Part shown: positions 23,902-32,242 of the stretch, in pieces
Position numbering within the stretch: the first letter of the stretch is position 1
Layout: each line of letters opens with the position of its first letter
Source: a virus
DNA length: 64,000 nt
IMG/VR virus record: IMGVR_UViG_3300035099_000181
Location: 1-64,000 of that record
Reading direction: 5' to 3' (one strand)
The notes under the pieces: generated by a model
Database searches by the model: none
Told to the model about the DNA's origin: nothing
The model's input: the letters and a program-made list of their open reading frames with translations, nothing else
Program-made: the position numbers and the translations under genes

Positions 23902-24513
23902 ATGAATTTCCAGGGGAAGGATGGGGAGCTTAGGGTTTATTCCTACGGATACAAATATGGGGCAGACCTTTCGAGAACGACTTACTATCTTGAGATCCTG
24001 TTCTGCGACATGAACTTCACAGCGCCAACAGCAAGGCCGAGGACAGACGAGACTCTCGTGATGGACCGGGGCAAGTTCGATGGCAACGCACATTATGTCC
24101 AGAGTGACGACGAACCACGCTATGCTCCATTAGACATGTCCTTCAGTTGCCGTCTTGGGGACACAATCAACACGCGGATACTGCACGAATGGCTATCCGG
24201 GGTCACGAGTATCACTAACACCGTGGGTGGGACTTCGCAGATTTATAGTTGGGCCGGATATGCTGAGACCGCGATAGACGGAAATATCATTCCGTCATTC
24301 GAGTCTAGGACCTACGGCAAGCCTGTCTACCGCGTGGAAGTGCTATGGGACGGGACGAATGACTATGGGCTACGGTATGACGCGGTATGGTTCAAGCCTG
24401 GACAGAGCACCATAACGGAAAGCAAGGACGGATTGACGTTGAATGCCAAGGCCATGGTTTATGGAGATGTGACGAGAATACTTTCTTTTTATACGGGAAC
24501 GGCCTTCTATTAG
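23902..24513 (+). CDS. Tail tube-like protein A, 203 aa
   Basis: The start MNFQGKDGELRVYSYG follows AAGGAGGTGAAAGAATA. Blocks FCDMNFTAPTARPRTDETLV (about 34-53) and YVQSDDEPRYAPLDMSFSCR (about 64-83) and the C-terminal WFKPGQSTITESKDGLTLNA are shared with the next gene. Size, position ahead of the tail chaperone and tape measure, and a beta-rich two-sheet pattern fit a major tail tube subunit. Which of the two copies makes the bulk of the tube cannot be told from sequence. Confidence 0.7.
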   Translation: MNFQGKDGELRVYSYGYKYGADLSRTTYYLEILFCDMNFTAPTARPRTDETLVMDRGKFDGNAHYVQSDDEPRYAPLDMSFSCRLGDTINTRILHEWLSGVTSITNTVGGTSQIYSWAGYAETAIDGNIIPSFESRTYGKPVYRVEVLWDGTNDYGLRYDAVWFKPGQSTITESKDGLTLNAKAMVYGDVTRILSFYTGTAFY

Positions 24514-24545
24514 GCCGAAAAGAATACAAGGAGGTGAAAGGATAA

Positions 24546-25139
24546 ATGAATTTCCAGGGGAAGGATGGGAAACTTAGGATTCAATGTGGGACGACAAAGT
24601 ATGCAGAAATTCTGTTCACGGACATGAACTTCACAGCGCCAACAGCAAGGCCCAGGACAGACGAGACCCTGATCATGAACAGGGGGAGGTTCGACAGTGA
24701 CGCTCACTATGTGCAAAGTGATGACGAGCCACGGTATGCTCCATTAGACATGTCCTTCAGTTGCCGCTTGGCGGATACGATCAACTCGCGCGGAATAGCG
24801 CAGTTGTTCTCGGGTGTGTCAAACCTCAATACAGGAGGTGCGGCGTCAGGGACTACCAGGCTGTACACCATGAAGGGGACCACTTCTATCGACGGCAACA
24901 CATTGCCAGAGTTCAACGAGAACTCTGGTGGCGTAACAGCCAAATTGGCATATCATGTCGAAGTCTTGTGGGATGGGGTACAGGATTTTGGGATGAAGTA
25001 CAACGAGGTATGGTTCAAGCCTGGGCAGAGCACCATAACGGAAAGCAAGGACGGATTAACTCTGAATGTGAAAGGCCTGATCTACGGAGAGGTTACGAGA
25101 ATATGGTCATTCACGGCAGGACTCACCCAAATACTTTAA
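24546..25139 (+). CDS. Tail tube-like protein B, 197 aa
   Basis: This is a close tandem paralogue of the preceding gene, with both conserved blocks almost identical and the middle (residues 80-135) different. Even the leader AAGGAGGTGAAAGGATAA before the ATG is duplicated, so the copying unit included the ribosome site. The near-identity of the ends suggests recent duplication or gene conversion. The two tubes may be mixed, or one may be the tail terminator-proximal variant. Confidence 0.7.
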   Translation: MNFQGKDGKLRIQCGTTKYAEILFTDMNFTAPTARPRTDETLIMNRGRFDSDAHYVQSDDEPRYAPLDMSFSCRLADTINSRGIAQLFSGVSNLNTGGAASGTTRLYTMKGTTSIDGNTLPEFNENSGGVTAKLAYHVEVLWDGVQDFGMKYNEVWFKPGQSTITESKDGLTLNVKGLIYGEVTRIWSFTAGLTQIL

Positions 25140-25152
25140 CACAGAGGGATTT

Positions 25153-25698
25153 ATGAAGACGCTTAGAATAGACGAATTTAGGGAGAATGAGAGATCATTC
25201 AGCAGCACAGGAATAAGCAAAGTCAAAATGACGCAAGATGGGGAGGTCGTATGCCTTGAGATTCCGATACAATCTACCGGGATTTCCGAATTAATCGAGA
25301 CATTCCAGGCAAACGCTCCCCGTCCTCCGGCAATCAATATCTTGGTGAAGCCGGACGACCCTATCGGGAAGGAGATGAAACTGTCTAAGAGCCAATGGAT
25401 GAAGATCCCAGACCTTACCGATGCGGCGTACCTGAAGGCGAAGGACGAACACAACAACAATCTTGGCATGGCTATCCTCAGCCGTGGGCTGGCTGTAGAT
25501 ATAAAGGACGCTTCTGGGAATGTAGTCAAGGATGTTGATGCTAAGGTTGCCATATTGAAGAAGACGAAAATGTCCTCTGATCAATTCGCCCAGATCATAG
25601 GGGACATTACTTCTCTTACACAATGGTCTGATGAGGAGAGGAACCGTTTTTTCGGTCCGCAATGGGCCTTGGAGGAAAGCCAGACTTCGAGCGAATGA
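25153..25698 (+). CDS. Tail assembly chaperone, short form (gpG-like)
   Basis: The 181-aa product lies between tube and tape measure genes, as lambda gpG does. It starts MKTLRIDEFRENERSFSSTG and has a mostly helical second half. These chaperones coat the tape measure during tail assembly. The reading frame contains the canonical slippery heptamer T TTT TTC at 25647-25653 (codons Phe-Phe, about residues 166-167), 45 nt before its own stop, so the short form is the unshifted product. Confidence 0.8.
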   Translation: MKTLRIDEFRENERSFSSTGISKVKMTQDGEVVCLEIPIQSTGISELIETFQANAPRPPAINILVKPDDPIGKEMKLSKSQWMKIPDLTDAAYLKAKDEHNNNLGMAILSRGLAVDIKDASGNVVKDVDAKVAILKKTKMSSDQFAQIIGDITSLTQWSDEERNRFFGPQWALEESQTSSE

Positions 25699-25901
25699 CT
25701 CCCCTAGAGAGGGAGATGCGTATATGCGCGGAGTACCTCAAGTGCCCTCACCTAGAATTCATGTCCTTGCCAGCCTCGGAGAAGGAAAAATGGCTGTTAT
25801 ACGAGGAGATGCAGAGGAGCAGGGATGACTACTTTTACAGGAAGCAAGAAGCGAAGATAGCCGAGCAGACTGACAAGATGCAGAAGAACAGGGGAATATA
25901 G
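25153..25901 (+). CDS. Tail assembly chaperone, -1 frameshift fusion (gpGT-like), 249 aa
   Basis: A -1 shift at T TTT TTC (25647-25653) joins residues 1-167 of the short form to 82 residues read from 25653 to 25901. The second frame is open from the shift to its stop. It encodes RSAMGLGGKPDFERMTPLER and a charged helical tail with ICAEYLKCPHLEFMSLPASE. Order, short overlap, and direct abutment to the tape measure gene match the lambda G/GT system. A separate start at ATG 25662 or 25695 is possible, but the perfect heptamer in the correct frame favours frameshifting. Confidence 0.8.
25647..25653 (+). promoter_or_regulatory. Programmed -1 ribosomal frameshift site
   Basis: The heptamer TTTTTTC fits X XXY YYZ in the frame of the chaperone gene: T is the last base of an Arg codon, followed by TTT and TTC. 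Slippage by -1 enters the downstream frame without meeting a stop. This is the standard site type for tail chaperone frameshifting in siphophages. Confidence 0.8.
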
Positions 25902-28658
25902 ATGCTTGAAGAGCTGGTAGTAAAGGTTGGGGCCAACACAAATCAGTTTACCTACGCGATGGATCAGATCGTCAGGTCCTCCTCTACTGCTGCAAGCCAG
26001 CTCGTTTCTCATTGGACTTCCGCCTCCGCGAAGATTGCTGCAGCAATAGGCGGATATGGTCTGATGCGTCTGTCCAAGGATTTTCTCCAAGTCGGGATAG
26101 CGGCTGAGACAATGACTAAAAGCCTGTCCGCATCGACAGGCGGCATGAATGAGGCATCTGATTCCATCCAGTTTCTTAGGCAGCAGTCCGAAAGGCTCGG
26201 AACAGTATTCCAAGATCAAATAAGTGGATTTCAGCGCCTTTCCGCTGCAGGCATTCCTCTGAAGTACACTTCCGATGAGATAAAGATGATATGGCTTGGC
26301 TTGGCTGAGGCTGGTACTGCAATGCAAATGACCGGAGAGCAAATGCAGCATACAATGGTTGCCATAGAGCAGACCATGAGTAAGGGCAAGGTCTCCACCG
26401 AGGAATTGAGGCAGCAACTCTCCGAGTCACTCCCAGGCGCGTTTGCCCATGCTGCAGCGGCCATGCAGATGACGGTTCAGGACTTTAGCAAAGCCCTTGC
26501 CAAAGGATCAATAGATTCCAAGGCATTCGTACTCGTGTTCACTGACTATCTGCGCAAAACATTCGCGGAAGGGCTGTCAGAAAGCCTTGATACCACATCA
26601 AGGCAGCTCAATCGGCTGAAGAATACTTGGTATGACCTTCAGACCGCTGTCATGGGCGGGGCCACCATGTCCGAAATAGCAAAGGCATTGAAGGAGCTGA
26701 ACAAGGAATTACGAGATTGGCTAAACAGCAATAGAGAACTCATACAGCAAAAGGTGCCAGAATGGATCAATACGGTGAAGGAAAGGGCGAAAGATGTCTT
26801 TGACTTCATAATGGCAAACAAGGACTTGTCAGAGTTTGGCTTGATAGGCTACCTGATGTTTGGCAAGCAAGGCTTTCTCATAGGTTCCCTGATGGGGACC
26901 GCGATGGGTCTGTTGAAGAAGGCAGAAGGTCCTGAAAGTACTGCGGGATGGAATATCACTAATTTAGCCACGATAGAAGGAGATATAAAGTTTCATAAGG
27001 AACGAATAGAAGAATATACATCAGCGATAGAGGAGTTAAATGCTCAAGGACTCAAAGGAAGGGAATCTTTCTCTTGGTTACACGGAAGCACTTGGGGAGA
27101 ATTGCTGGACATCCAGCAAGCCTTACTTGCTCAGAAAGAGCTGCAAAAGCTAAAGATGGAAGGCTCTGTTGAATTCGACAGGCTGGCGAAGAAATGGGCC
27201 AGGCCCACTCAATATGCCGGCACGGTAATTCACCAAGAAGGTGCTCCCCCTCTTTTAACTGAGGAAGAAGTACAGGCGAATATAGCAAAAGCCTTAGAGG
27301 GAGGCGACCAAAAAGCGGAAAAGGCCGCGCGGCTACGAGCGTCGAGGATAATGGCCCTGAATGTTCGGACCGCCAAGGAGGAGAACAGGCTTACATTTGA
27401 AGGGAAGCGGGAGCAGGCGGAACTTGAATACCAGCTGGCTAGACAAAATGCTATTAAGGATGGGATCCTCAATTCAGAAACCATCAAGGCCATTGAGGGA
27501 GAACGTATCGCCTCATTGAACAGGATAGCGGCAGAAGAGAAGAAGCACAGCCTGAAGATTCAGCAGATGCGGGTTGCCTCACAGTTGGGACTGCTGCCTT
27601 CCGGCCTTCCTTTCACAGCACGAATGCAGGCGGAGGCCGAAGTCGAGAACATAAAAGCTAAAATGGCAGAGGAACTCAAGCCTTATGGAACCGAGAATAC
27701 TCCTCAGGCGATACAGGCGAGGGCAAATGCTGCTATGGTCCTAGCCAACACGCAGATAGCGGGGGACCAGATGGCTCTAAAATCGAAGCAGGCCTGGGCG
27801 CAGGAGACGCAAGATATAGAGAACCAACACCAAAGTTACATGATTGAGAATGCTATGGTCGGCGTGGACCAGATGAGAGCAAGAGCCCATCTGGAAGTGG
27901 AAATCATGCAGCAGAAATATGAACAGTTTGCGGAAATAACTGAAAGCCAGGAAAAGGCTATACGAGACGCAAAACTGGATATAACAGCGGAAGGGGCGGC
28001 ACAGATTGCCGGCTTGGAGGAGAGGCTAGCTCAGGTAAGGAAAAATGCCGCGACCGAAATAGCAGCACATACAATCAAAACCGAACGCGAAATAACTCAG
28101 ATAAAACTTGGAAACCTGTCTGAAATGCTTGGCAATACTGCGGCAGTATTTCAGCAGATATCCCAAGTGGGCGGTAAACATAATGAAACTATGTTTACTA
28201 TGTATAAAGCATTTGCCATTGCTCAGGCTATGATTTCGGCTCATCTTGCTGCTCTTCGAGCCTTAGAATCAAGTTCTCCACCTTTTAGCTATATTATGGC
28301 TGGTATGTCCTATGCCATGGCCATGGTCCAGGTCGCGGCTATCATGTCTGCAAAGCCTCCTTCAATGGACACTGGGGGCATAACAACAACGCCTGGCTTG
28401 TACTACGCAGGCGTGCCGGAGGCCCATATTCCGCTATCCGCCGCGCAGGGCAAGAACATTCCGGTATCTATAGGAAGAGGAAGCAGCAACATCACAATCG
28501 TACAGATGTCAAATCCCGTGTTCCAGGATCAGGAGACGCAGAGGGCGGTCTTCTTCCAGATAGCAGAAATGGTAGCGCGGAAAGTCGCTCCTGGGGCAGT
28601 AGAGGACAATTACTATGCAGACGGAAGCATGCGACGAATCATAAGGAGTAGTCCATGA
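25902..28658 (+). CDS. Tape measure protein, 918 aa
   Basis: The N-terminus MLEELVVKVGANTNQFTYAM and the helical region up to residue 240 (TGGMNEASDSIQFLRQQSER, ISGFQRLSAAGIPLKYTSDE, EELRQQLSESLPGAFAHAAA) match the tape-measure N-terminal domain. Long coiled coils fill residues 300-750, a hydrophobic stretch lies near 795-815, and the Gly-rich tail ends with SMDTGGITTTPGLYYAG. The length would predict a tail of roughly 140 nm at about 1.5 angstrom per residue, a family rule of thumb. It follows the chaperone directly, as expected. Confidence 0.92.
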   Translation: MLEELVVKVGANTNQFTYAMDQIVRSSSTAASQLVSHWTSASAKIAAAIGGYGLMRLSKDFLQVGIAAETMTKSLSASTGGMNEASDSIQFLRQQSERLGTVFQDQISGFQRLSAAGIPLKYTSDEIKMIWLGLAEAGTAMQMTGEQMQHTMVAIEQTMSKGKVSTEELRQQLSESLPGAFAHAAAAMQMTVQDFSKALAKGSIDSKAFVLVFTDYLRKTFAEGLSESLDTTSRQLNRLKNTWYDLQTAVMGGATMSEIAKALKELNKELRDWLNSNRELIQQKVPEWINTVKERAKDVFDFIMANKDLSEFGLIGYLMFGKQGFLIGSLMGTAMGLLKKAEGPESTAGWNITNLATIEGDIKFHKERIEEYTSAIEELNAQGLKGRESFSWLHGSTWGELLDIQQALLAQKELQKLKMEGSVEFDRLAKKWARPTQYAGTVIHQEGAPPLLTEEEVQANIAKALEGGDQKAEKAARLRASRIMALNVRTAKEENRLTFEGKREQAELEYQLARQNAIKDGILNSETIKAIEGERIASLNRIAAEEKKHSLKIQQMRVASQLGLLPSGLPFTARMQAEAEVENIKAKMAEELKPYGTENTPQAIQARANAAMVLANTQIAGDQMALKSKQAWAQETQDIENQHQSYMIENAMVGVDQMRARAHLEVEIMQQKYEQFAEITESQEKAIRDAKLDITAEGAAQIAGLEERLAQVRKNAATEIAAHTIKTEREITQIKLGNLSEMLGNTAAVFQQISQVGGKHNETMFTMYKAFAIAQAMISAHLAALRALESSSPPFSYIMAGMSYAMAMVQVAAIMSAKPPSMDTGGITTTPGLYYAGVPEAHIPLSAAQGKNIPVSIGRGSSNITIVQMSNPVFQDQETQRAVFFQIAEMVARKVAPGAVEDNYYADGSMRRIIRSSP

Positions 28659-29041
28659 GCACAGGTAGAGACTTCGAGACCGTGACAGCGACCTGGGTCT
28701 ATCCTGTAGATGGGGAGGAGTACAACGTCATCACTACCCAGGCCGAGAACATGTATAAGGAATATTACTTGCTTTCCGCCACTCCGCAGAGACAATACAG
28801 ACTCACATGCAAGGACGTTTCCGACACCACATTCGCTCTGATTGTCGCCCACTGGCGCAGCGTGTCGGGGACGTACTATCCCTTCTGGTGGACTACGGTC
28901 CCGAATTATATTGATGGGGGATACGGATCGGGAGTCTCGCTTTGGGGCCGGTGGGTAGGCAAGCCAAAATGGGAGCCCAAGTCGCGCTCCTGGGACGTTG
29001 AGATGGTATTCGAGCAGGACCCCTCGCGAGAAGTGGTGTAG
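28655..29041 (+). CDS. Minor tail protein (gpM-like position), 128 aa
   Basis: The gene overlaps the tape measure stop by four bases. The product has beta strands with aromatic clusters, for example YYLLSATPQRQYRLTCKDV and TYYPFWWTTVPNYIDGGYG. Its position right after the tape measure and before the Fe-S-type tip protein matches lambda gpM or other distal-tail rings. No enzyme motif is present. Confidence 0.65.
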   Translation: MSTGRDFETVTATWVYPVDGEEYNVITTQAENMYKEYYLLSATPQRQYRLTCKDVSDTTFALIVAHWRSVSGTYYPFWWTTVPNYIDGGYGSGVSLWGRWVGKPKWEPKSRSWDVEMVFEQDPSREVV

Positions 29042-29044
29042 AGT

Positions 29045-31375
29045 ATGCCTAAAGACTTCCCAAGTGCGGTATCAGCACAGATCGTGGCGCAGAACAAGCG
29101 CCCTGCTCTTTTGTATGAGCTCGGCATAGCCGGGACCACGCTCTACTACACTGATTCTAAGGAAAGCCTGGTATTCGCTGGGCGCACCTACACACATAAG
29201 GCTATTGCTATTTCTCAGGTTGAGCAATCCGCAGAAGGCCAGATCAACGGAATAACCGTCCAGTTCGACAATACCACACGAGACATGGCTGCTTATGCTA
29301 TCTTGGACACCTTCGAGAACAAACCTTTGGTAGTCAAGCGGATTTACCTTGACGCTATGAGCGGAAGTACTTTGTATAATGAGTACTTCCGGGGCGAGAT
29401 GGAGACCCCGTCTTCTATCGACCAGAGCTGGCTCAAGGTCAAGGCGAACTCAGGCCAGCCTCTTTACAAGAGAGCAATGATTCGTCAGTATCAGAAATCT
29501 TGCAACAACCTGTTTGGCGATGAGAACTGCAACGCCGGATGGTATTCTGATTTGAACTCTATAGCAAATCTTATAGGCTATTGGCCTTTAGATGCCTTAG
29601 ACGGCGGGGTTGCCTTAGACCGGAGCGGATACGGAAACAACGGGACTCCTGAAGGGGGGACTGACGCAGGCGACATCTATCCTGGCGTGCAGGGCAATTG
29701 CTTCGTATTCAATGGGAGGACTAGCACCGCCTCCGACAGGATTGATTGCGGGAACGCTTCTCCTCTCATAAACATTGGCTACGGGAGCTTCACGATATCC
29801 TACTGGTGCAGGCTGAAATATGTTAGTTCTGCTGCTTCAGGGACCACAGGATGCCCAGTCTCCAAATTCGTCTCCCCGGACCTGATAAACTGCCGGTTCG
29901 CCTCGAATGCCCCGAGCTTCATAATAGTCAAGGGGGCTGTTAGCAAGAGTGGCACCTTCACAGATCTCGCCCTGCAGACCAATGACTTCGCATGGCATCA
30001 TTATGTCTTCGTGGTAGACCGAAGTGATACCCTAAACGGGGGCAGCGAGAAGGTCTACTGCTACAAGGATGGCGTATTGAGCGCGACCACCATAGACCTG
30101 ACAGGGCTTGCTTACAACGCCACGAATACGGGGAATGTAAGCATAGGGGGCACGGGATCTGGCTATCTCGGGATACAGGGATACGTCGATGACGTGAGGA
30201 TCTACAACAGGGCACTGACTCCTGGAGAAGTGCTTAAGATCTACAACTACATAGGCAGGAGCATTGTGCCTGGGCTGGTGGGGTATTGGTCAGCTAACGA
30301 GGCGACAGGAACTACCGCATATGACCTAAGCGGAAATGCTAATAACATAACGCTGATAGGCGGTGTGACGAGGGCATCTGGTAAGTTTGGAACAGGAAGC
30401 TTGCATTTTGACGGGAGCGCAAGATACGGCAGCGCAGGGGCAGGAGCTACGCTCAATACGACCACACAGCTTTCCGTGGCCTTTTGGACCAGAATGGACC
30501 ACGCGAATTCTGCCATCCCTACTGACAGCGAGTACTTCCTCGCCAAGGCAAGCGGGAATGCGCAGGTACCAGCAAACTTTTCCTACCGAGTCAACATCAT
30601 GGGCAGGGGGAACAAGAATCTTGACTACATATCCTTCGCCTTGTCCACTGGCGGTGTCTCTCTTGGTACTTCCTCAGCCGCTTCCTTAGTGATGAGCTCT
30701 TTTGCTTTGAACACGTGGTATCATCTGGCGGCGACCTGGAATGGTGTCACGATGCAAATCTACCGCGATGGGCAGGAAGTGAGCACAGTGAGTAGGGGAT
30801 TTGCCTCTACTGTCAATTCCCTTCCCGCTGCTCCATTGTACGTGGGAGTGTCTCAACCTGGAGTTAACGGCATGTACCTGGATGGGGACATAGATGACCT
30901 CAGATTGTGGAGTAGGGGGCTGACCCCTACTGAGGTACTGACTGTCTATAACATAGGCTCTCCTGGCCTTTACTCTCATCAGGGAATTGCTTCTGGACAT
31001 ACTCCTCCTATGACTACTTGTGGCAAGGTGAGGACAGGCAGCACGAACTACTTTACGGACCCAAGCATGTCAGCGCAGGTTGGACCCAATTCCGATGACT
31101 ATTGGAACTTCGGGACCGTTAGGATAGGCAAGTCGGGAACGACCTACACGCGGGTGGTTGATGACTATGTGTCAGGCACGTCAAGAGTGTCATGGACTTT
31201 AGGCCTCCCCGTGACACTAGACAGCACTTACAGATACGAGATTCAGAAGGGGTGCCCAAGAACCATGGAGGCTTGCTCGGGGACATATTCTTATGGGCCA
31301 TACAAGAACAACTCATTAAACTTCGGAGGGTTCGTCCATATAGGCCGCAGCAGAGACAAATTAACAACGATATAG
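29045..31375 (+). CDS. Tail tip protein (gpL/DUF2163-BR0599-like) with two LamG domains
   Basis: Residues 1-165 match the DUF2163/gpL N-terminus (VAQNKRPALLYELGI, YTHKAIAISQVEQSAEGQIN) and end at the first Cys pair, KSCNNLFGDENCNAG. Residues about 175-400 and 405-640 are two LamG/concanavalin-like domains (LIGYWPLDALDGGVALDRSG, LVGYWSANEATGTTAYDLSG, both ending VDDVRIYNRALTPGEV or IDDLRLWSRGLTPTEV). The second Cys part follows at the C-terminus (GCPRTMEACSGTYSYGPYKN, then NFGGFVHIGRSRD). Thus two sugar-binding-like domains are inserted between the two Cys pairs that in gpL bind an Fe-S cluster. It likely sits at the tail tip hub and may bind surface glycans. Confidence 0.82.
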   Translation: MPKDFPSAVSAQIVAQNKRPALLYELGIAGTTLYYTDSKESLVFAGRTYTHKAIAISQVEQSAEGQINGITVQFDNTTRDMAAYAILDTFENKPLVVKRIYLDAMSGSTLYNEYFRGEMETPSSIDQSWLKVKANSGQPLYKRAMIRQYQKSCNNLFGDENCNAGWYSDLNSIANLIGYWPLDALDGGVALDRSGYGNNGTPEGGTDAGDIYPGVQGNCFVFNGRTSTASDRIDCGNASPLINIGYGSFTISYWCRLKYVSSAASGTTGCPVSKFVSPDLINCRFASNAPSFIIVKGAVSKSGTFTDLALQTNDFAWHHYVFVVDRSDTLNGGSEKVYCYKDGVLSATTIDLTGLAYNATNTGNVSIGGTGSGYLGIQGYVDDVRIYNRALTPGEVLKIYNYIGRSIVPGLVGYWSANEATGTTAYDLSGNANNITLIGGVTRASGKFGTGSLHFDGSARYGSAGAGATLNTTTQLSVAFWTRMDHANSAIPTDSEYFLAKASGNAQVPANFSYRVNIMGRGNKNLDYISFALSTGGVSLGTSSAASLVMSSFALNTWYHLAATWNGVTMQIYRDGQEVSTVSRGFASTVNSLPAAPLYVGVSQPGVNGMYLDGDIDDLRLWSRGLTPTEVLTVYNIGSPGLYSHQGIASGHTPPMTTCGKVRTGSTNYFTDPSMSAQVGPNSDDYWNFGTVRIGKSGTTYTRVVDDYVSGTSRVSWTLGLPVTLDSTYRYEIQKGCPRTMEACSGTYSYGPYKNNSLNFGGFVHIGRSRDKLTTI

Positions 31376-31382
31376 GAGACTT

Positions 31383-31787
31383 ATGGAAATAGTAAAGGCT
31401 GAGATAGAGGACATTCCGCAGATCCTTACCTTGCCTGACGAGGAATTCAAGCATATCGTCTCTTCAGGTGAAAAAGGGGAATGGGTGCAATGGCTCATAA
31501 ATCAGGCAACAATAACCAAGAAAATGCACGTATGGCTCGGGTATGAGGCTGAAAAACTTATCGGGTATGCGGTTGCTATGGATAATGTGATGCCTCCCTT
31601 ATCGGTCAATGCCTTCATTCTTGTGTACTGCTGGCCTATTGACTGCATTGAAGATTTTCTGGGGACTATTGAGACTTTCGTATACAGGAATGGAGGAAGG
31701 AATCTATTCGCTATTACAGGAAAGATAGACCTGTTCAAAGAGCTTGATTTCAAGCCATTTGGAATAATAATGAGGAGAGAAATTTGA
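31383..31787 (+). CDS. GNAT-like protein 1, 134 aa
   Basis: AGGAG precedes the ATG. The opening MEIVKAEIEDIPQILTLPDE and the strand-loop WLGYEAEKLIGYAVAMDN resemble the N-terminal half of GNAT acyltransferases, and the last strand FKELDFKPFGIIMRREI resembles their C-terminus. The acetyl-CoA pyrophosphate loop (Q/RxxGxG/A) is not evident, so activity is doubtful. It overlaps the next, better GNAT candidate by four bases. GNAT-fold genes in the tail-tip region are known in some phages but their role is unclear. Confidence 0.6.
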   Translation: MEIVKAEIEDIPQILTLPDEEFKHIVSSGEKGEWVQWLINQATITKKMHVWLGYEAEKLIGYAVAMDNVMPPLSVNAFILVYCWPIDCIEDFLGTIETFVYRNGGRNLFAITGKIDLFKELDFKPFGIIMRREI

Positions 31788-32242
31788 TTACAATCCGACG
31801 CCTCACTTTAGAAGATGATATCATGAATCTGTCTTCCTTGAGCGATGACGGGGCAGCGATAAACAAGGCATTTGAAGGATGTTCTCTCGACAGATGGTAC
31901 AGGTGGATATCGAGGAGAGGACAAGAAGACAGGTTTCTTATCCTTGCCTTCTATGATTCTGACAGAGTGCTCGGATATGAGATTATGCAGGATGTCTCTT
32001 TTTATCCAATATCGAGGACCGCCAGGATTTTGTATGCTTTTCTGGAACCGGATTTCAGAAAAAGCACTGAGGTAGAAACTAAAGTCAAGGCATTTAGAAT
32101 GATGATGGAATGGGCAAAGGAACGAGGAGTCAGATCAATAAACATTGCTCCATTCAGCAGAAGTGCCGCTAATTCTGCAGCTCTATTTGGATTCAAAGAG
32201 ATGGGAACTATCCCAATGACTATGAGAGTACAAAATGACTGA
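31784..32242 (+). CDS. GNAT-like N-acyltransferase 2, 152 aa
   Basis: The TTG start has GAGGAGAG upstream. MITIRRLTLEDDIMNLSSLS is a typical GNAT start, and residues 60-120 include strand 4 (ARILYAFLEPDFR) and a helix (ETKVKAFRMMMEWAKERGVR) then NSAALFGFKEMGTIPMTMRV, the usual final A..LY.k.GF..... pattern. The glycine loop is weak (FRKSTEVE). It overlaps the large tip gene by eight bases. It might modify a tail protein, or be a structural GNAT fold. Confidence 0.65.
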   Translation: MITIRRLTLEDDIMNLSSLSDDGAAINKAFEGCSLDRWYRWISRRGQEDRFLILAFYDSDRVLGYEIMQDVSFYPISRTARILYAFLEPDFRKSTEVETKVKAFRMMMEWAKERGVRSINIAPFSRSAANSAALFGFKEMGTIPMTMRVQND

